IMG/VR virus record: IMGVR_UViG_3300010885_017931
Coordinates: 1-26,241 of that record
Source of the DNA: a virus
DNA: 26,241 nt
Direction: 5' to 3' (one strand)
Below, piece by piece: positions 1 through 7,339 of the stretch; the stretch's first letter is position 1, and every line of letters starts with the position of its first letter. A program made the position numbers and the translations under genes. Below the pieces are notes generated by a model, which had not been told where the DNA came from, made no database searches, and saw only the letters and a list, made by a program, of their open reading frames with translations.

Positions 1-2
1 AC

Positions 3-281
3 CGTGGCATAGCTGATGTTGGTGTAAACGTAGAGGTTCGTAGTAGCACCAATCCAAAAGCTAAAATGCCAATAAGAGCAAAGGATAAAGATGACGCAAA
101 GTTTTACTTTGTAGTCGGCATATATCCCAACACTGAAGTAATTGGTTGGAAACTTGGCAAAGATTGCAAACAGGATCGTTATTGGGTTGATACCGATAAA
201 GACGGCAACAAACTAACGCACCCCTACTGGGCAGTCCCACAATCTGAATTAAATCCTGAGCTTATTGAGGTAAAACTATGA
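3..281 (+). CDS. 5'-truncated hypothetical protein, possibly nuclease-like
   Basis: The reading frame is open from the window edge (first codon at 3) to a TGA at 279-281, so the gene begins outside the window. An internal ATG at 66 exists, but the codons upstream of it encode a coherent protein (RGIADVGVNVEVRSSTNPKA), so I treat 66 as internal. The pattern of a short strand with D and then VEVR, followed by IRAKDKDDAKFYFVVG and VIGWKLG, recalls small phage proteins with a restriction-endonuclease-like fold. That is a pattern impression only. The stop overlaps the next start as ATGA, so translation is probably coupled. Confidence 0.55.
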   Translation, partial: RGIADVGVNVEVRSSTNPKAKMPIRAKDKDDAKFYFVVGIYPNTEVIGWKLGKDCKQDRYWVDTDKDGNKLTHPYWAVPQSELNPELIEVKL

Positions 282-520
282 GAGTTTACAGTTTACACAC
301 AATTACAGACGGCAAATGGTCTGTGCGTCTAACTATCCGAGAATCAACAGACTTTACGCATCAATACGAGTCTCGGCCTGACCTTCGCGCACTAGTTGAT
401 ACTCATTATAACGAGTCACCTGAGCGACTAGCCAAACTCATTCTTGATACTGTCATGCATTGCGAAGCGGTCGAGGTTAATTTGCTATGCGGTCCTGGCA
501 TTTATATGGAACGGGCATGA
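278..520 (+). CDS. hypothetical small phage protein (80 aa)
   Basis: The ATG overlaps the stop of the upstream gene (ATGA), and its own TGA overlaps the ATG at 517, so it sits in a translationally coupled chain. The protein is soluble and charged, with no signal peptide or membrane segment. I do not recognise the family. Support comes from the chain of four-base overlaps and from the lack of a competing frame. Confidence 0.6.
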   Translation: MRVYSLHTITDGKWSVRLTIRESTDFTHQYESRPDLRALVDTHYNESPERLAKLILDTVMHCEAVEVNLLCGPGIYMERA

Positions 521-858
521 AGTCGGCTGAGGATTTAGCTAGGGAGTACATCGAGTCTATGCCGCTGGGCACGTATGGCAAAGAGTATGATGCGTTTTTA
601 GCCGGTTATATAGCTTGCTTACAACACTGGGACAAAACAAAGATGGAAAACAAAATATACTTAGACGACATCATTAGACAAAAATTTCCCAATTCGTTTT
701 TTCCATGGGAGGAGGACGATCAGATGATGTCATGGATATATATGGCTTATAACCTTGGCTTTAAAGAAGGCTATGGAATGGCAGATCCAAGTGTTAGAAT
801 CGACATGGAAGTAAATAAAAACTTAAATTTTGTAAGAACATCAGATGCCGCTGAATAA
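517..858 (+). CDS. hypothetical protein of the 'ELA-GY' small family
   Basis: The frame is open from 487, but I choose the ATG at 517. It overlaps the upstream TGA, and it begins with MKSAEDLAREYIESM, which matches the N-termini of short proteins at the other end of the window (MKTPEELAKEYANEY at 25688 and MSKTLEELAEEWIEA at 25485, both minus strand). A second shared element is FLAGYIACLQHW, comparable to FLAGYQVGYEAGYESL. The C-terminal half is unique (a W/F/Y-rich stretch, then SWIYMAYNLGFKEGYGM). No catalytic motif is seen. The 3' end overlaps the next gene by 14 bases. Confidence 0.6.
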   Translation: MKSAEDLAREYIESMPLGTYGKEYDAFLAGYIACLQHWDKTKMENKIYLDDIIRQKFPNSFFPWEEDDQMMSWIYMAYNLGFKEGYGMADPSVRIDMEVNKNLNFVRTSDAAE

Positions 859-1054
859 GAAAGGTCTCAAAATTAGAGAAGCAATGCAGAAGTTCTACGG
901 TAAGAAAAAAGGCGAAGCTGTCTTCTATGCTTCTGAGAACAAGGGCAACATCAAGGGTGTTACTAAGCATAAGCCAATGAAGTCTCATGGTGCTGAAGAG
1001 ATTGGCGAGAAAGCTCAAGACAAAGAAGCTGGCGAAACTATTAAGAAAAAGTAA
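845..1054 (+). CDS. conserved small basic phage protein (69 aa)
   Basis: The start ATG lies inside the end of the preceding gene, in another frame. The protein is very Lys-rich. Its core, KFYGKKKGEAVFYASENKG, followed by NIKGVTK, resembles a short protein often seen in phage genomes (consensus roughly KKGEKVFYASKNKGxIxGV). Function is unknown; the charge would suit nucleic-acid or protein binding, but that is inference. A 39-base gap separates it from the next gene. Confidence 0.6.
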   Translation: MPLNKKGLKIREAMQKFYGKKKGEAVFYASENKGNIKGVTKHKPMKSHGAEEIGEKAQDKEAGETIKKK

Positions 1055-1093
1055 GTTAGTGCCTATGCTTGCGGCTCTAGGTAGACTGCGCTC

Positions 1094-1624
1094 ATGCTTG
1101 AGCCAGACAAACATCAACAGCGCCAAGAGCTACTTTTCCCCAAAATTCCTGATGAACCTATACGCTTTGCATCACGCTCTGAGTATGCGTGTGGCGCAAT
1201 GCTTGAAAAGTATGTACCTGATTTTGAACTACAAAACGGGCGAACTTTTCAAGTTGGCGTAGGCTATAACAAGACCGTTGATTTTTACGTAAACGGTATC
1301 TTTGTTGAATATCATCCTATCAACATCTCACACGAATTCGATAATCGTGCAGCACTTCGCAAACTATTTGACGCCCTGCAAAACGTAAAACAACACACCA
1401 GAGAAGCAGTTATAAACGCTGTAAAAGACGAGCTTGCTGAAAAGTACTACCGAAGACGGAAGTTCTTGGTTACTATGGCAGCAGGTAAAAGCGCGGAACT
1501 GATCGTTTCAGTAAGTCCTAAAGACTTTTATCGAGATGTGATTAGACGTTTTGGAGTAAACATTCCAAACGAACGCGAGGCAATGATTGAGTTTCAAACT
1601 CTTTGCAGGCAAAACCAAACCTAA
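1094..1624 (+). CDS. putative PD-(D/E)XK-superfamily endonuclease
   Basis: 176 aa. The N-terminal half has the layout of small restriction-like or DUF559/Vsr-like nucleases: FASRSEYACGAMLEKYVPDF (helix with a conserved Glu), a strand GRTFQVGV, then TVDFYVNGIFVEYHPI. The Asp of VDFYV and the Glu of VEYHP would be the metal-binding pair. The C-terminal half is helical and basic (KYYRRRKFLVTM). The family link is by motif shape only. It overlaps the next gene, also a nuclease, by 38 bases, so the two may act in one recombination or repair step. The start has only a weak AGGTAG upstream. Confidence 0.6.
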   Translation: MLEPDKHQQRQELLFPKIPDEPIRFASRSEYACGAMLEKYVPDFELQNGRTFQVGVGYNKTVDFYVNGIFVEYHPINISHEFDNRAALRKLFDALQNVKQHTREAVINAVKDELAEKYYRRRKFLVTMAAGKSAELIVSVSPKDFYRDVIRRFGVNIPNEREAMIEFQTLCRQNQT

Positions 1625-1985
1625 GCGACGACCTGAAGAACAGGAGCAAACCGCTTTTTTCGACTACTGCCGCGCTATGGCTCATGTGCATAAAGGCTAT
1701 GCATTAGCCTTCGCCATTCCAAACGAGCGTAAGGCCTCTATACAGCGTCGTGTTGCAATGAAACGGGCAGGGCTTACCAAGGGCATACCTGACATTTGCG
1801 TGCCTGTGGGGAACGATAAATACAACGCTCTTTATATAGAGATGAAGGTTAAACCCAACCGCGCGAGTCCTGAGCAGATGGACATTCTCAAAAAACTTAA
1901 TGCGGCTGGTAACTACGCTGTTATTTGCTGGTCTGCTGATGACGCAATCGAAATCATAAGCAAGTATCTTGCAAATGGGTTATGA
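1587..1985 (+). CDS. VRR-NUC domain nuclease
   Basis: 132 aa from a TTG start inside the preceding gene; no in-frame ATG exists before the conserved region. The domain shows EEQEQTAFFDYCR (conserved Glu and Gln), FAIPNERKASIQRR, AGLTKGIPDICVPV (the PD motif), LYIEMKVKPNRASPEQ (the ExK motif) and NYAVICWSADDAIEII. This is the full standalone phage VRR-NUC arrangement, at the family's usual length. Such proteins are structure-specific or Holliday-junction nucleases in phage replication and recombination. Its stop overlaps the next start as ATGA. Confidence 0.9.
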   Translation: MSFKLFAGKTKPKRRPEEQEQTAFFDYCRAMAHVHKGYALAFAIPNERKASIQRRVAMKRAGLTKGIPDICVPVGNDKYNALYIEMKVKPNRASPEQMDILKKLNAAGNYAVICWSADDAIEIISKYLANGL

Positions 1986-2467
1986 AACGAGACATGCCAA
2001 TCTTTGATGGTGAACCAGTCTCTCACGAAACCCCAGAACGTAACCTATGGTTCGCTGTAATAGAGCGAGCATTAAAAGATTACTGCTTTTTCTTTGATAA
2101 ACTACTAAGCAACGGTAGCGGTCAATTAGTACGTTACGACAATTTAAGCGCAAACAGTAAAAACGAATTCCAGATAAAAGCTATTTACGAGTTTAATCGA
2201 TTACGATGGTTTATCTTTGACAAAGAACCAGCGCACTTCAACCTAACGTATTTAGCAGATCAGCTATACGAAGATGGTGATGGTGCTGCTTCAAGCATCC
2301 GCAAAGAAGCATCAAAACAGTTCAAACTACATTTTAACCAAGCTGAAGAACGCGGTCAGTTTATGGGCTTGATGCATTACATCAAAGAAAACACAAACGT
2401 TATGCGTGTTGAAGCGGCAACAAAGGAAAGCTCACTACGCAACAAACGTCACAGAATTGGCGGCTAA
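1982..2467 (+). CDS. hypothetical phage protein (161 aa)
   Basis: Last gene of the plus-strand run, coupled to the VRR-NUC gene by ATGA. The segment NLWFAVIERALKDYCF followed by RLRWFIF resembles small phage proteins that pair an 'LWxAVIxxAxxDY' helix with a W-rich helix. I cannot give a function. The C-terminus is basic (SSLRNKRHRIGG). The TAA at 2465-2467 overlaps the stop of the convergent minus-strand gene, with no space for a terminator between them. Confidence 0.65.
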   Translation: MKRDMPIFDGEPVSHETPERNLWFAVIERALKDYCFFFDKLLSNGSGQLVRYDNLSANSKNEFQIKAIYEFNRLRWFIFDKEPAHFNLTYLADQLYEDGDGAASSIRKEASKQFKLHFNQAEERGQFMGLMHYIKENTNVMRVEAATKESSLRNKRHRIGG

Positions 2468-2649
2468 CGCTTCTTAGCGTTCTTGAGCGAAAGCACTTGA
2501 GATACACCATAAAGTACAGCGCCAGAAACAACAGGCGTTGCAGCTTGTGCAAGATTCTGTGTATCAGCTTCGCTAATGCCAATGGTAAGCAAGCTACCTG
2601 CAACAAGCGTGAGCAAGTGTCGAACTATTGAGAAGATAACAAGTTCCAT
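2464..2649 (-). CDS. small membrane protein, probable holin
   Basis: 61 aa with two likely membrane segments: residues about 4-24 (VIFSIVRHLLTLVAGSLLTI) and about 37-55 (ATPVVSGAVLYGVSQVLSL), then a basic tail LKNAKKR. The RHLLTLVAGSLLTIG pattern is typical of a small phage holin-like family. It is the most downstream gene of the late operon, next to other lysis-type genes, which supports a holin or antiholin role. It overlaps the upstream gene by 25 bases. Confidence 0.65.
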   Translation of the reverse strand: MELVIFSIVRHLLTLVAGSLLTIGISEADTQNLAQAATPVVSGAVLYGVSQVLSLKNAKKR

Positions 2650-3422
2650 GCTGTATTCCCTGCATTTATAAAGTTAGAAACAGGATGACTACAATTCCTA
2701 CTAGTTGGGGTTTTCCAGCTTCCAGAATTGCAGTTCATCCAAAACGTCCAATAAAACCGTACATCGCAACTCTTAGTTTTGGCGTAGTATGTTTCTAAGT
2801 CAAGGCTAGTTTTTGCCTCTGTGCCGTCCATATCAGCTATACAAGGTGGCTTAAGATTAGGATTAATTCCATGTCGTTCGCAGACGGTTCCTGCAATACA
2901 GGTCGAGTTGAGAGGATTATCCACGATGACACAGCTAGGCAAAATAGCAGATACAGCACTAATGAGAGCTTTTCTTGCAGGTCCATTTAAATCACACTCT
3001 AAACAAGGTGAGACGTAACAAGTTAGCAGACCTTTTGACTGCTCAATCCGCTGCTTCAATCGTGTGGCTAATACGTCTAGCCTTTTTCTAAGTCGTGACT
3101 TTGGTATCTTTGCCGCTCTATTAGCTGAAACTATCGTGTATCCGTAGAACACATCGTGCCGCTCACATCTGCGATTTCTAAGACACGGGCCATTAGCTAA
3201 ATGCACTCGAATAGTCTTAGACTTATCCTGGCTTAAAATCGTATCGGCACACTGGCAACTACTGCCAAAAGAGTCCTCTAGCCATCCCACGATTATAGGC
3301 GTTTTATGCCACGTAGCGAGGGTTTTCTCGCAGGGCCAGGACTTACTACATAGCCCGATATAGCTTGTGCCTTGAGCTTGTGCAGAGGCTATAAAGGCCA
3401 ATAGCACAATCAGCACTCTCAT
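2625..3422 (-). CDS. secreted cysteine-rich protein in the lysis cassette
   Basis: 265 aa. The N-terminus MRVLIVLLAFIASAQAQG is a clear Sec signal peptide, with cleavage likely after AQA. The mature part carries 16 cysteines, an even number that suggests disulfides in the periplasm or outside. Notable stretches are IRVHLANGPC, LTCYVSPCLECDLNG, VIVDNPLN, CERHGINPN and CIADMDGTEA. The strand-like blocks with Glu, Asp and His recall a sugar-active barrel enzyme, but I do not recognise the family. Its place between a membrane/coiled-coil gene and a holin-like gene suggests a cell-wall or envelope target; that is inference. It overlaps both neighbours. Confidence 0.7.
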   Translation of the reverse strand: MRVLIVLLAFIASAQAQGTSYIGLCSKSWPCEKTLATWHKTPIIVGWLEDSFGSSCQCADTILSQDKSKTIRVHLANGPCLRNRRCERHDVFYGYTIVSANRAAKIPKSRLRKRLDVLATRLKQRIEQSKGLLTCYVSPCLECDLNGPARKALISAVSAILPSCVIVDNPLNSTCIAGTVCERHGINPNLKPPCIADMDGTEAKTSLDLETYYAKTKSCDVRFYWTFWMNCNSGSWKTPTSRNCSHPVSNFINAGNTAWNLLSSQ

Positions 3423-3661
3423 TTTTCAAGTATCCTATCAATCTTGTTTTCTATGCGTTGCAAACGGTCTTTGATAGTAACCATCTCGTTTTGCATAACT
3501 TCAACGTGCATAGTGAGCTGATACTTGCTCTGTTCTAACTCTTTAAGAGAGTTTTTAACCTGACGGTAGTCCATACCAACCAGCGAAATAACAATTCCAA
3601 TCGCTCCTTTGATAAGAAGATCCAACCAATAGCGCAATTCTGTTACATCACTAGCTGTCAT
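3419..3661 (-). CDS. membrane-anchored coiled-coil lysis-accessory protein (i-spanin-like)
   Basis: 80 aa. One hydrophobic segment at about residues 15-29 (LLIKGAIGIVISLVG) is followed by a long heptad-rich helix to the C-terminus (LKELEQSKYQLTMHVEVM, then IKDRLQRIENKIDRILEK). This N-terminal anchor plus coiled coil is the usual layout of inner-membrane spanin subunits and some holin accessory proteins. No lipoprotein-type outer partner is seen, although the adjacent secreted protein could interact with it. Overlaps are 11 bases upstream and 4 bases downstream. Confidence 0.55.
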   Translation of the reverse strand: MTASDVTELRYWLDLLIKGAIGIVISLVGMDYRQVKNSLKELEQSKYQLTMHVEVMQNEMVTIKDRLQRIENKIDRILEK

Positions 3662-4046
3662 GGATTTCTAATTCCGCTTCACTTACATCGTTCATAACAG
3701 TCATGAAATTAGTAAAAGCAGCACGGCTAGAAAGTATTGCCGTTTCTGTTCCAAGCGTTCCGTACATTAAGCCAAGCAAGATACATCCATGCGTATCTTC
3801 TTTGGTGTTACCAGCGTGTATCAGTATCTGGCTGCGTCCTGGGACATCACAGACCTGAAACACTCTGCCAAACTTAGGAGAGTTATGAATCTTAATTTTG
3901 TACTTACCAGCAGGGATACAACTGATCTGCTTCTCGTTATCGAACCAGCGATCCTCTAGCGTGACAAACATAGGACGAGCATCGAGACACAACACGCCTA
4001 GTGTAGCGTCCTTGTATTCCGATACTCGTACTAGTTTTAGTTTCAC
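3651..4046 (-). CDS. DUF5675 family protein (possibly YkuD-like)
   Basis: The frame is open from a GTG at 4070, but I prefer the GTG at 4046. It overlaps the upstream stop as GTGA and starts directly at the family's first strand (KLKLVRVSEYKDATLGVL). Family hallmarks follow: FVTLEDRWFDNEKQISCIPAGKY split as a strand and the CIPAGKY turn, SPKFGRVFQV, DVPGRSQILIHAGN and THGCILLG. The closing pattern (H of ILIHAGN, then THGCI about ten residues on) resembles the catalytic H...[ST]HGC motif of YkuD L,D-transpeptidases, so a peptidoglycan role is plausible. Its place in a lysis region agrees. Confidence 0.8.
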   Translation of the reverse strand: MKLKLVRVSEYKDATLGVLCLDARPMFVTLEDRWFDNEKQISCIPAGKYKIKIHNSPKFGRVFQVCDVPGRSQILIHAGNTKEDTHGCILLGLMYGTLGTETAILSSRAAFTNFMTVMNDVSEAELEIHDS

Positions 4047-4282
4047 GTTGGTGGTACCGGAAATACCCACAACTTAGGGTCTGTTCCTTGAGCTGGCAAA
4101 TCGCGCAGTTCTTGGCGATACACTGCCCAATCCCATTTATTAGCTAAATCAACGTCTGGGAGCTGTGTCCAATCGCATGATGCTAATTCAGCTTTACGCC
4201 ATATTTTAATATACATTATGATAAACTCGTCGCTTATCGTTTCTGAAATTGCCCATACTGGTAAAGTGTTTTGCCAATTCAT
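4043..4282 (-). CDS. phage tail-assembly-chaperone-like protein
   Basis: 79 aa. It contains the family signature LASCDWTQLPDVDL, then NKWDWAVYRQELRDLPAQ, ending in WVFPVPP. This matches the C-terminal motif of phage tail assembly chaperones and tail-fibre-assembly-like proteins (Phage_tail_APC type), where DWTQ and WAxYRQxLRDxP are diagnostic. It sits one base after the tail fibre gene, where fibre chaperones are normally found. The protein is soluble with no membrane segment. Confidence 0.75.
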   Translation of the reverse strand: MNWQNTLPVWAISETISDEFIIMYIKIWRKAELASCDWTQLPDVDLANKWDWAVYRQELRDLPAQGTDPKLWVFPVPPT

Positions 4283-4283
4283 A

Positions 4284-5231
4284 TTAAGCCGCCTCGTATG
4301 TGATTACACCGCGAACGTAACAAAGCGTTGCGGCTACCCAATTTTGAGCGGTAAGCAAATTTCTGCTACATCGCATATTTCCTGCTGATGTAAAATAAAA
4401 CGCTCCAAGTGTGCCAGCACCCGCATCGGCAAAATAAGTACCAATAAAAAAACAGTTTGTTGCTGATATTGAAGCGCCCGCATTAACTGGTGGCACAATG
4501 TTAAGAAGCTGGCCGCCACCTGTTCCCAGATTAAATTGTATACCCAATTCCCAAGTAATGATCTTTCCAATTTTTATATATCGCGAGACCTCCACTGTGG
4601 TTATTGAGGAAATTACATTTGGAGCAACTCCAGTAAAATTTGATGTTGTAACCGTATAATCTTGCCAGCCCGCCGCGCTATTTGTGATTCTGAAATAGGT
4701 CCCATCGTAAACTAACTCTAGTAGCGCTCCAGCAACCCATGTTCCGGCAGTAGGAGAACTATTTAACCCGTCTGCACTTACTATTTGCTTTGCAGCTAGT
4801 CCATTTATAGCGATCGTGTGCCCTGTTGGAACGCTTCCGGTGCTTGATAGTCCAGCACCGACCAGCATCTGAAACTTTTGACCCGCCGTATATGCGGTGA
4901 TGGCAGGAGTTGCTGTCGCAGTTTGTGCCGTTGCAGTACCAGCAGTTGTTCCAAGCCAAATATATGAACCATCCTGAACTTGTCCAACTTGTGCTGCATC
5001 AGTACGAGCAGTTCCAGCAGCAACGTTAGTTAATCTATTGCTACCAATGTTTAAGTTACCAGTAGCAGCGTTACTACCATCTTTGTTTAAGCACGAGTTG
5101 ATGCCGTTCATGAAGTCATCGTCTTGCGTGTCATGACGACCAGCTTCAATGCCAATACCTAGCGAAGCGTCGCCAGTCCAGCCGTTAGTGCTGTAATTAC
5201 TTTTTCGGTATGTCCCCCCGCTCCATGCCAT
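4284..5231 (-). CDS. tail fibre or receptor-binding protein
   Basis: 315 aa. The N-terminal part, with IGIEAGRHDTQDDDFMNGIN, SCLNKDGSNAATGNLNIGSN and RLTNVAAGTARTDAAQVG, is the common head of podovirus tail fibres, which trimerise and attach to the virion. The middle is Thr/Ala/Gly-rich repeat-like sequence (TTAGTATAQTATATPAITAY). The C-terminal about 130 residues are strand-rich, as in fibre knobs, and probably bind the host receptor. No peptidase or glycanase motif is visible. It lies between the ejection proteins and the chaperone-like gene, the usual site for a host-range gene. Confidence 0.8.
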   Translation of the reverse strand: MAWSGGTYRKSNYSTNGWTGDASLGIGIEAGRHDTQDDDFMNGINSCLNKDGSNAATGNLNIGSNRLTNVAAGTARTDAAQVGQVQDGSYIWLGTTAGTATAQTATATPAITAYTAGQKFQMLVGAGLSSTGSVPTGHTIAINGLAAKQIVSADGLNSSPTAGTWVAGALLELVYDGTYFRITNSAAGWQDYTVTTSNFTGVAPNVISSITTVEVSRYIKIGKIITWELGIQFNLGTGGGQLLNIVPPVNAGASISATNCFFIGTYFADAGAGTLGAFYFTSAGNMRCSRNLLTAQNWVAATLCYVRGVITYEAA

Positions 5232-5232
5232 A

Positions 5233-7338
5233 TTATGCCTCTAATTGATTAAATTTAGTGATTCCTTTTGGTACGTACTTTCTTGTTTCTGCTGGAATAT
5301 AAACATTTTCAATAATGTTATTCCAAGTTGGAGTTAATCCTTTTGCAGAAGTCTTAGCGATTGCACGATCAAGTTTTGTCTCTCCCATGTTGTAAGCAGC
5401 TAGAACCAACTTGGGATCTTCATATTTACTATAGAGTTGTCCTAGAAACTTAACTCCTCCAACTACGTTTCCAACTTCACTGTATGGATCAACGCCCAGA
5501 GCTTTTGCAGTTGCTGGCATAAGCTGCATTCTTCCAATAGCTCCAGCTTTGCTGATAGCTTTTTGATTTCCACCAGATTCAATATGCATTACAGCTTTAA
5601 CCAGACTTTCAGGAACTCCATGCTCTTGTGCTGTTGATGAGATTACAGCATTAATATCTTGTTTTTGTGGAGCTTCTGTCGTTCCTTCTAATTGGCTCAA
5701 CATTCCTTGAAGGTCTTCAAGACTCATTGAATTGTAGTCTGGCTTAACTTGTATTGAGGTTGGAAAACTCTGCTGTGAAGGTTCCTGTGCTGTTAAAGAT
5801 GGAATCACTCGCTGCAACGCATTTGCAAGTGATTGAGTGCCAGCACCAGTAACTCCAGCTCCAGCTTGTCCAGCTTTTTCTGCTAATTTACCAGTAATGT
5901 TTTGACCAGTCTTAGTTCCCAACGCTGCTAATCCAAGAGCTAATGCAGTAGTAGGAATACCACCAGCGATTGCAGCAGGAAGTCCAAGACCGCCAGTTGT
6001 ATAGAACAAAGCTTTGGTTATCTTTTGAGGCGTAGTAACAGCTTCAGCAAGTCGTTTGTTTCTTTCCAAAACTGGTTCAACAACAAGCAAATCTTGTTTT
6101 TGCTTGTTTAGCTGTTTAACTTCTGGAGCGTATTTTTCTATATGGTTTTTATAATCAAGATATAAACTTCTCCAGAAATTTGAATCTAAATTTGGATCTT
6201 TTTTCCATTCATTTGCTAGTTTACGTTTTTGCTCATTAAGAAATGTTAATGAACCATTTCCTTTTTGCTTTAACGTATCTAGTTTTTCTAGAAGTTTATT
6301 TAGGTATTTCCCTTCATCAGCAACATCAACATTATCAATGATGTATTGCATTGTTTTGCTAGTGTCTGGCAATGGAACAGGACCAACTTCTTTTTGTGCG
6401 CTTTCTAACGTTGATTGAAGTTTTTGCTCTATATTGCTTTTTTCAGCAATCAAATTTGAGTGAAGTTTTTCAGGATTTCGAGTATCCCCAAGTACATTGT
6501 TTTTAATTAAATTATCAGCACTTACTCCAACTTGAGTTTGATAATCAGTTGGCAAAGTCTCTATAGTAGGATTTTCACTTTCTACTGCTTGTAATAATCT
6601 GTTATTGCGCTTTTTGGCATAATCGCTTGCGCGAAGGCCTAACGAACTACGTTGTAATCCCTTGCCATACTCAGTCAATGCACTAGCAAGCGTTGGCACA
6701 GCTTTTACAGCTTCTACACCAGCGCCAAGTGTTCCACCAAACAAAGCTCCAATGCCAGCAGCAGAAGCAGCATCCTGTAAACGCTGCTCTATTGGCTTAT
6801 CGCTTGATATAAGTGTTTGACCACCAGTTAATCCAGCACCAACGCCAGCTTGCTTTGCTATGCTTTTTACTGCTTCTCGCACTGGCGCTGATGCTGCAAG
6901 CTCTTCTGCGGTTCCTGCTATCTTTCCGCCAGGAATAGGCATCAACAATGAACCACCAATCTCAGTTAATGGCACTCCAGCAATAGACGCAGGAGCAGCC
7001 GCTTGTTTATATGCTCCTTCCAATGCTCTGACTTGAGCGAGTCTATTGGTATAGGCATCGCTAATAGATTGTTGACCTAGTAAGGCATCAATTAACGCGT
7101 TGCCACCTGCTACAATCTTAGGCATTGCGCCAAGTGTTAAGCCACTACCAATGTTTAAAAGGCCACCAGTGGCAGTTTCAGCAGCGCCACGCCAATTCAA
7201 ATCTGATGGTGAGGTAGTCGCCAATGTTTCTAATGGTGACTTTGCTACAGGCAATGCAGGAACTAAAGCAGGAGAACCTTTAATTGAATCGCGCATCGAG
7301 CGTAATTCTTCAACTGATAAGTTCTCTAAATCTGCCAT
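5233..7338 (-). CDS. internal virion (ejection) protein with lytic transglycosylase domain
   Basis: 701 aa. A C-terminal SLT domain spans about residues 561-700: VKAVMHIESGG (catalytic Glu587), GAIGRMQLMPATAKALGVDP (599 onward) and LAAYNMG (646-652). The rest is Ala/Gly-rich and helical, with a hydrophobic Gly-rich stretch at about 443-475 that could insert into a membrane, and a Lys/Glu-rich coiled part at about 290-430. This fits a virion protein ejected at infection that opens the peptidoglycan. A short element recurs before and after the central part (LSVEELRSM near residue 7, MSLEDLQGM near 538). The start follows the stop of the next gene by one base. Confidence 0.85.
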   Translation of the reverse strand: MADLENLSVEELRSMRDSIKGSPALVPALPVAKSPLETLATTSPSDLNWRGAAETATGGLLNIGSGLTLGAMPKIVAGGNALIDALLGQQSISDAYTNRLAQVRALEGAYKQAAAPASIAGVPLTEIGGSLLMPIPGGKIAGTAEELAASAPVREAVKSIAKQAGVGAGLTGGQTLISSDKPIEQRLQDAASAAGIGALFGGTLGAGVEAVKAVPTLASALTEYGKGLQRSSLGLRASDYAKKRNNRLLQAVESENPTIETLPTDYQTQVGVSADNLIKNNVLGDTRNPEKLHSNLIAEKSNIEQKLQSTLESAQKEVGPVPLPDTSKTMQYIIDNVDVADEGKYLNKLLEKLDTLKQKGNGSLTFLNEQKRKLANEWKKDPNLDSNFWRSLYLDYKNHIEKYAPEVKQLNKQKQDLLVVEPVLERNKRLAEAVTTPQKITKALFYTTGGLGLPAAIAGGIPTTALALGLAALGTKTGQNITGKLAEKAGQAGAGVTGAGTQSLANALQRVIPSLTAQEPSQQSFPTSIQVKPDYNSMSLEDLQGMLSQLEGTTEAPQKQDINAVISSTAQEHGVPESLVKAVMHIESGGNQKAISKAGAIGRMQLMPATAKALGVDPYSEVGNVVGGVKFLGQLYSKYEDPKLVLAAYNMGETKLDRAIAKTSAKGLTPTWNNIIENVYIPAETRKYVPKGITKFNQLEA

Positions 7339-7339
7339 A

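Noticed and set aside
794-1126. 110-aa minus-strand frame in the left region
   Set aside because: Opposes the recognisable KKGEAVFYAS gene and is Leu/Phe-rich as expected from antisense of Lys/Glu codons.
2466-2481. Bidirectional terminator at the convergence (AACGC/GCGTT)
   Set aside because: Only five base pairs and no T-run on either side.
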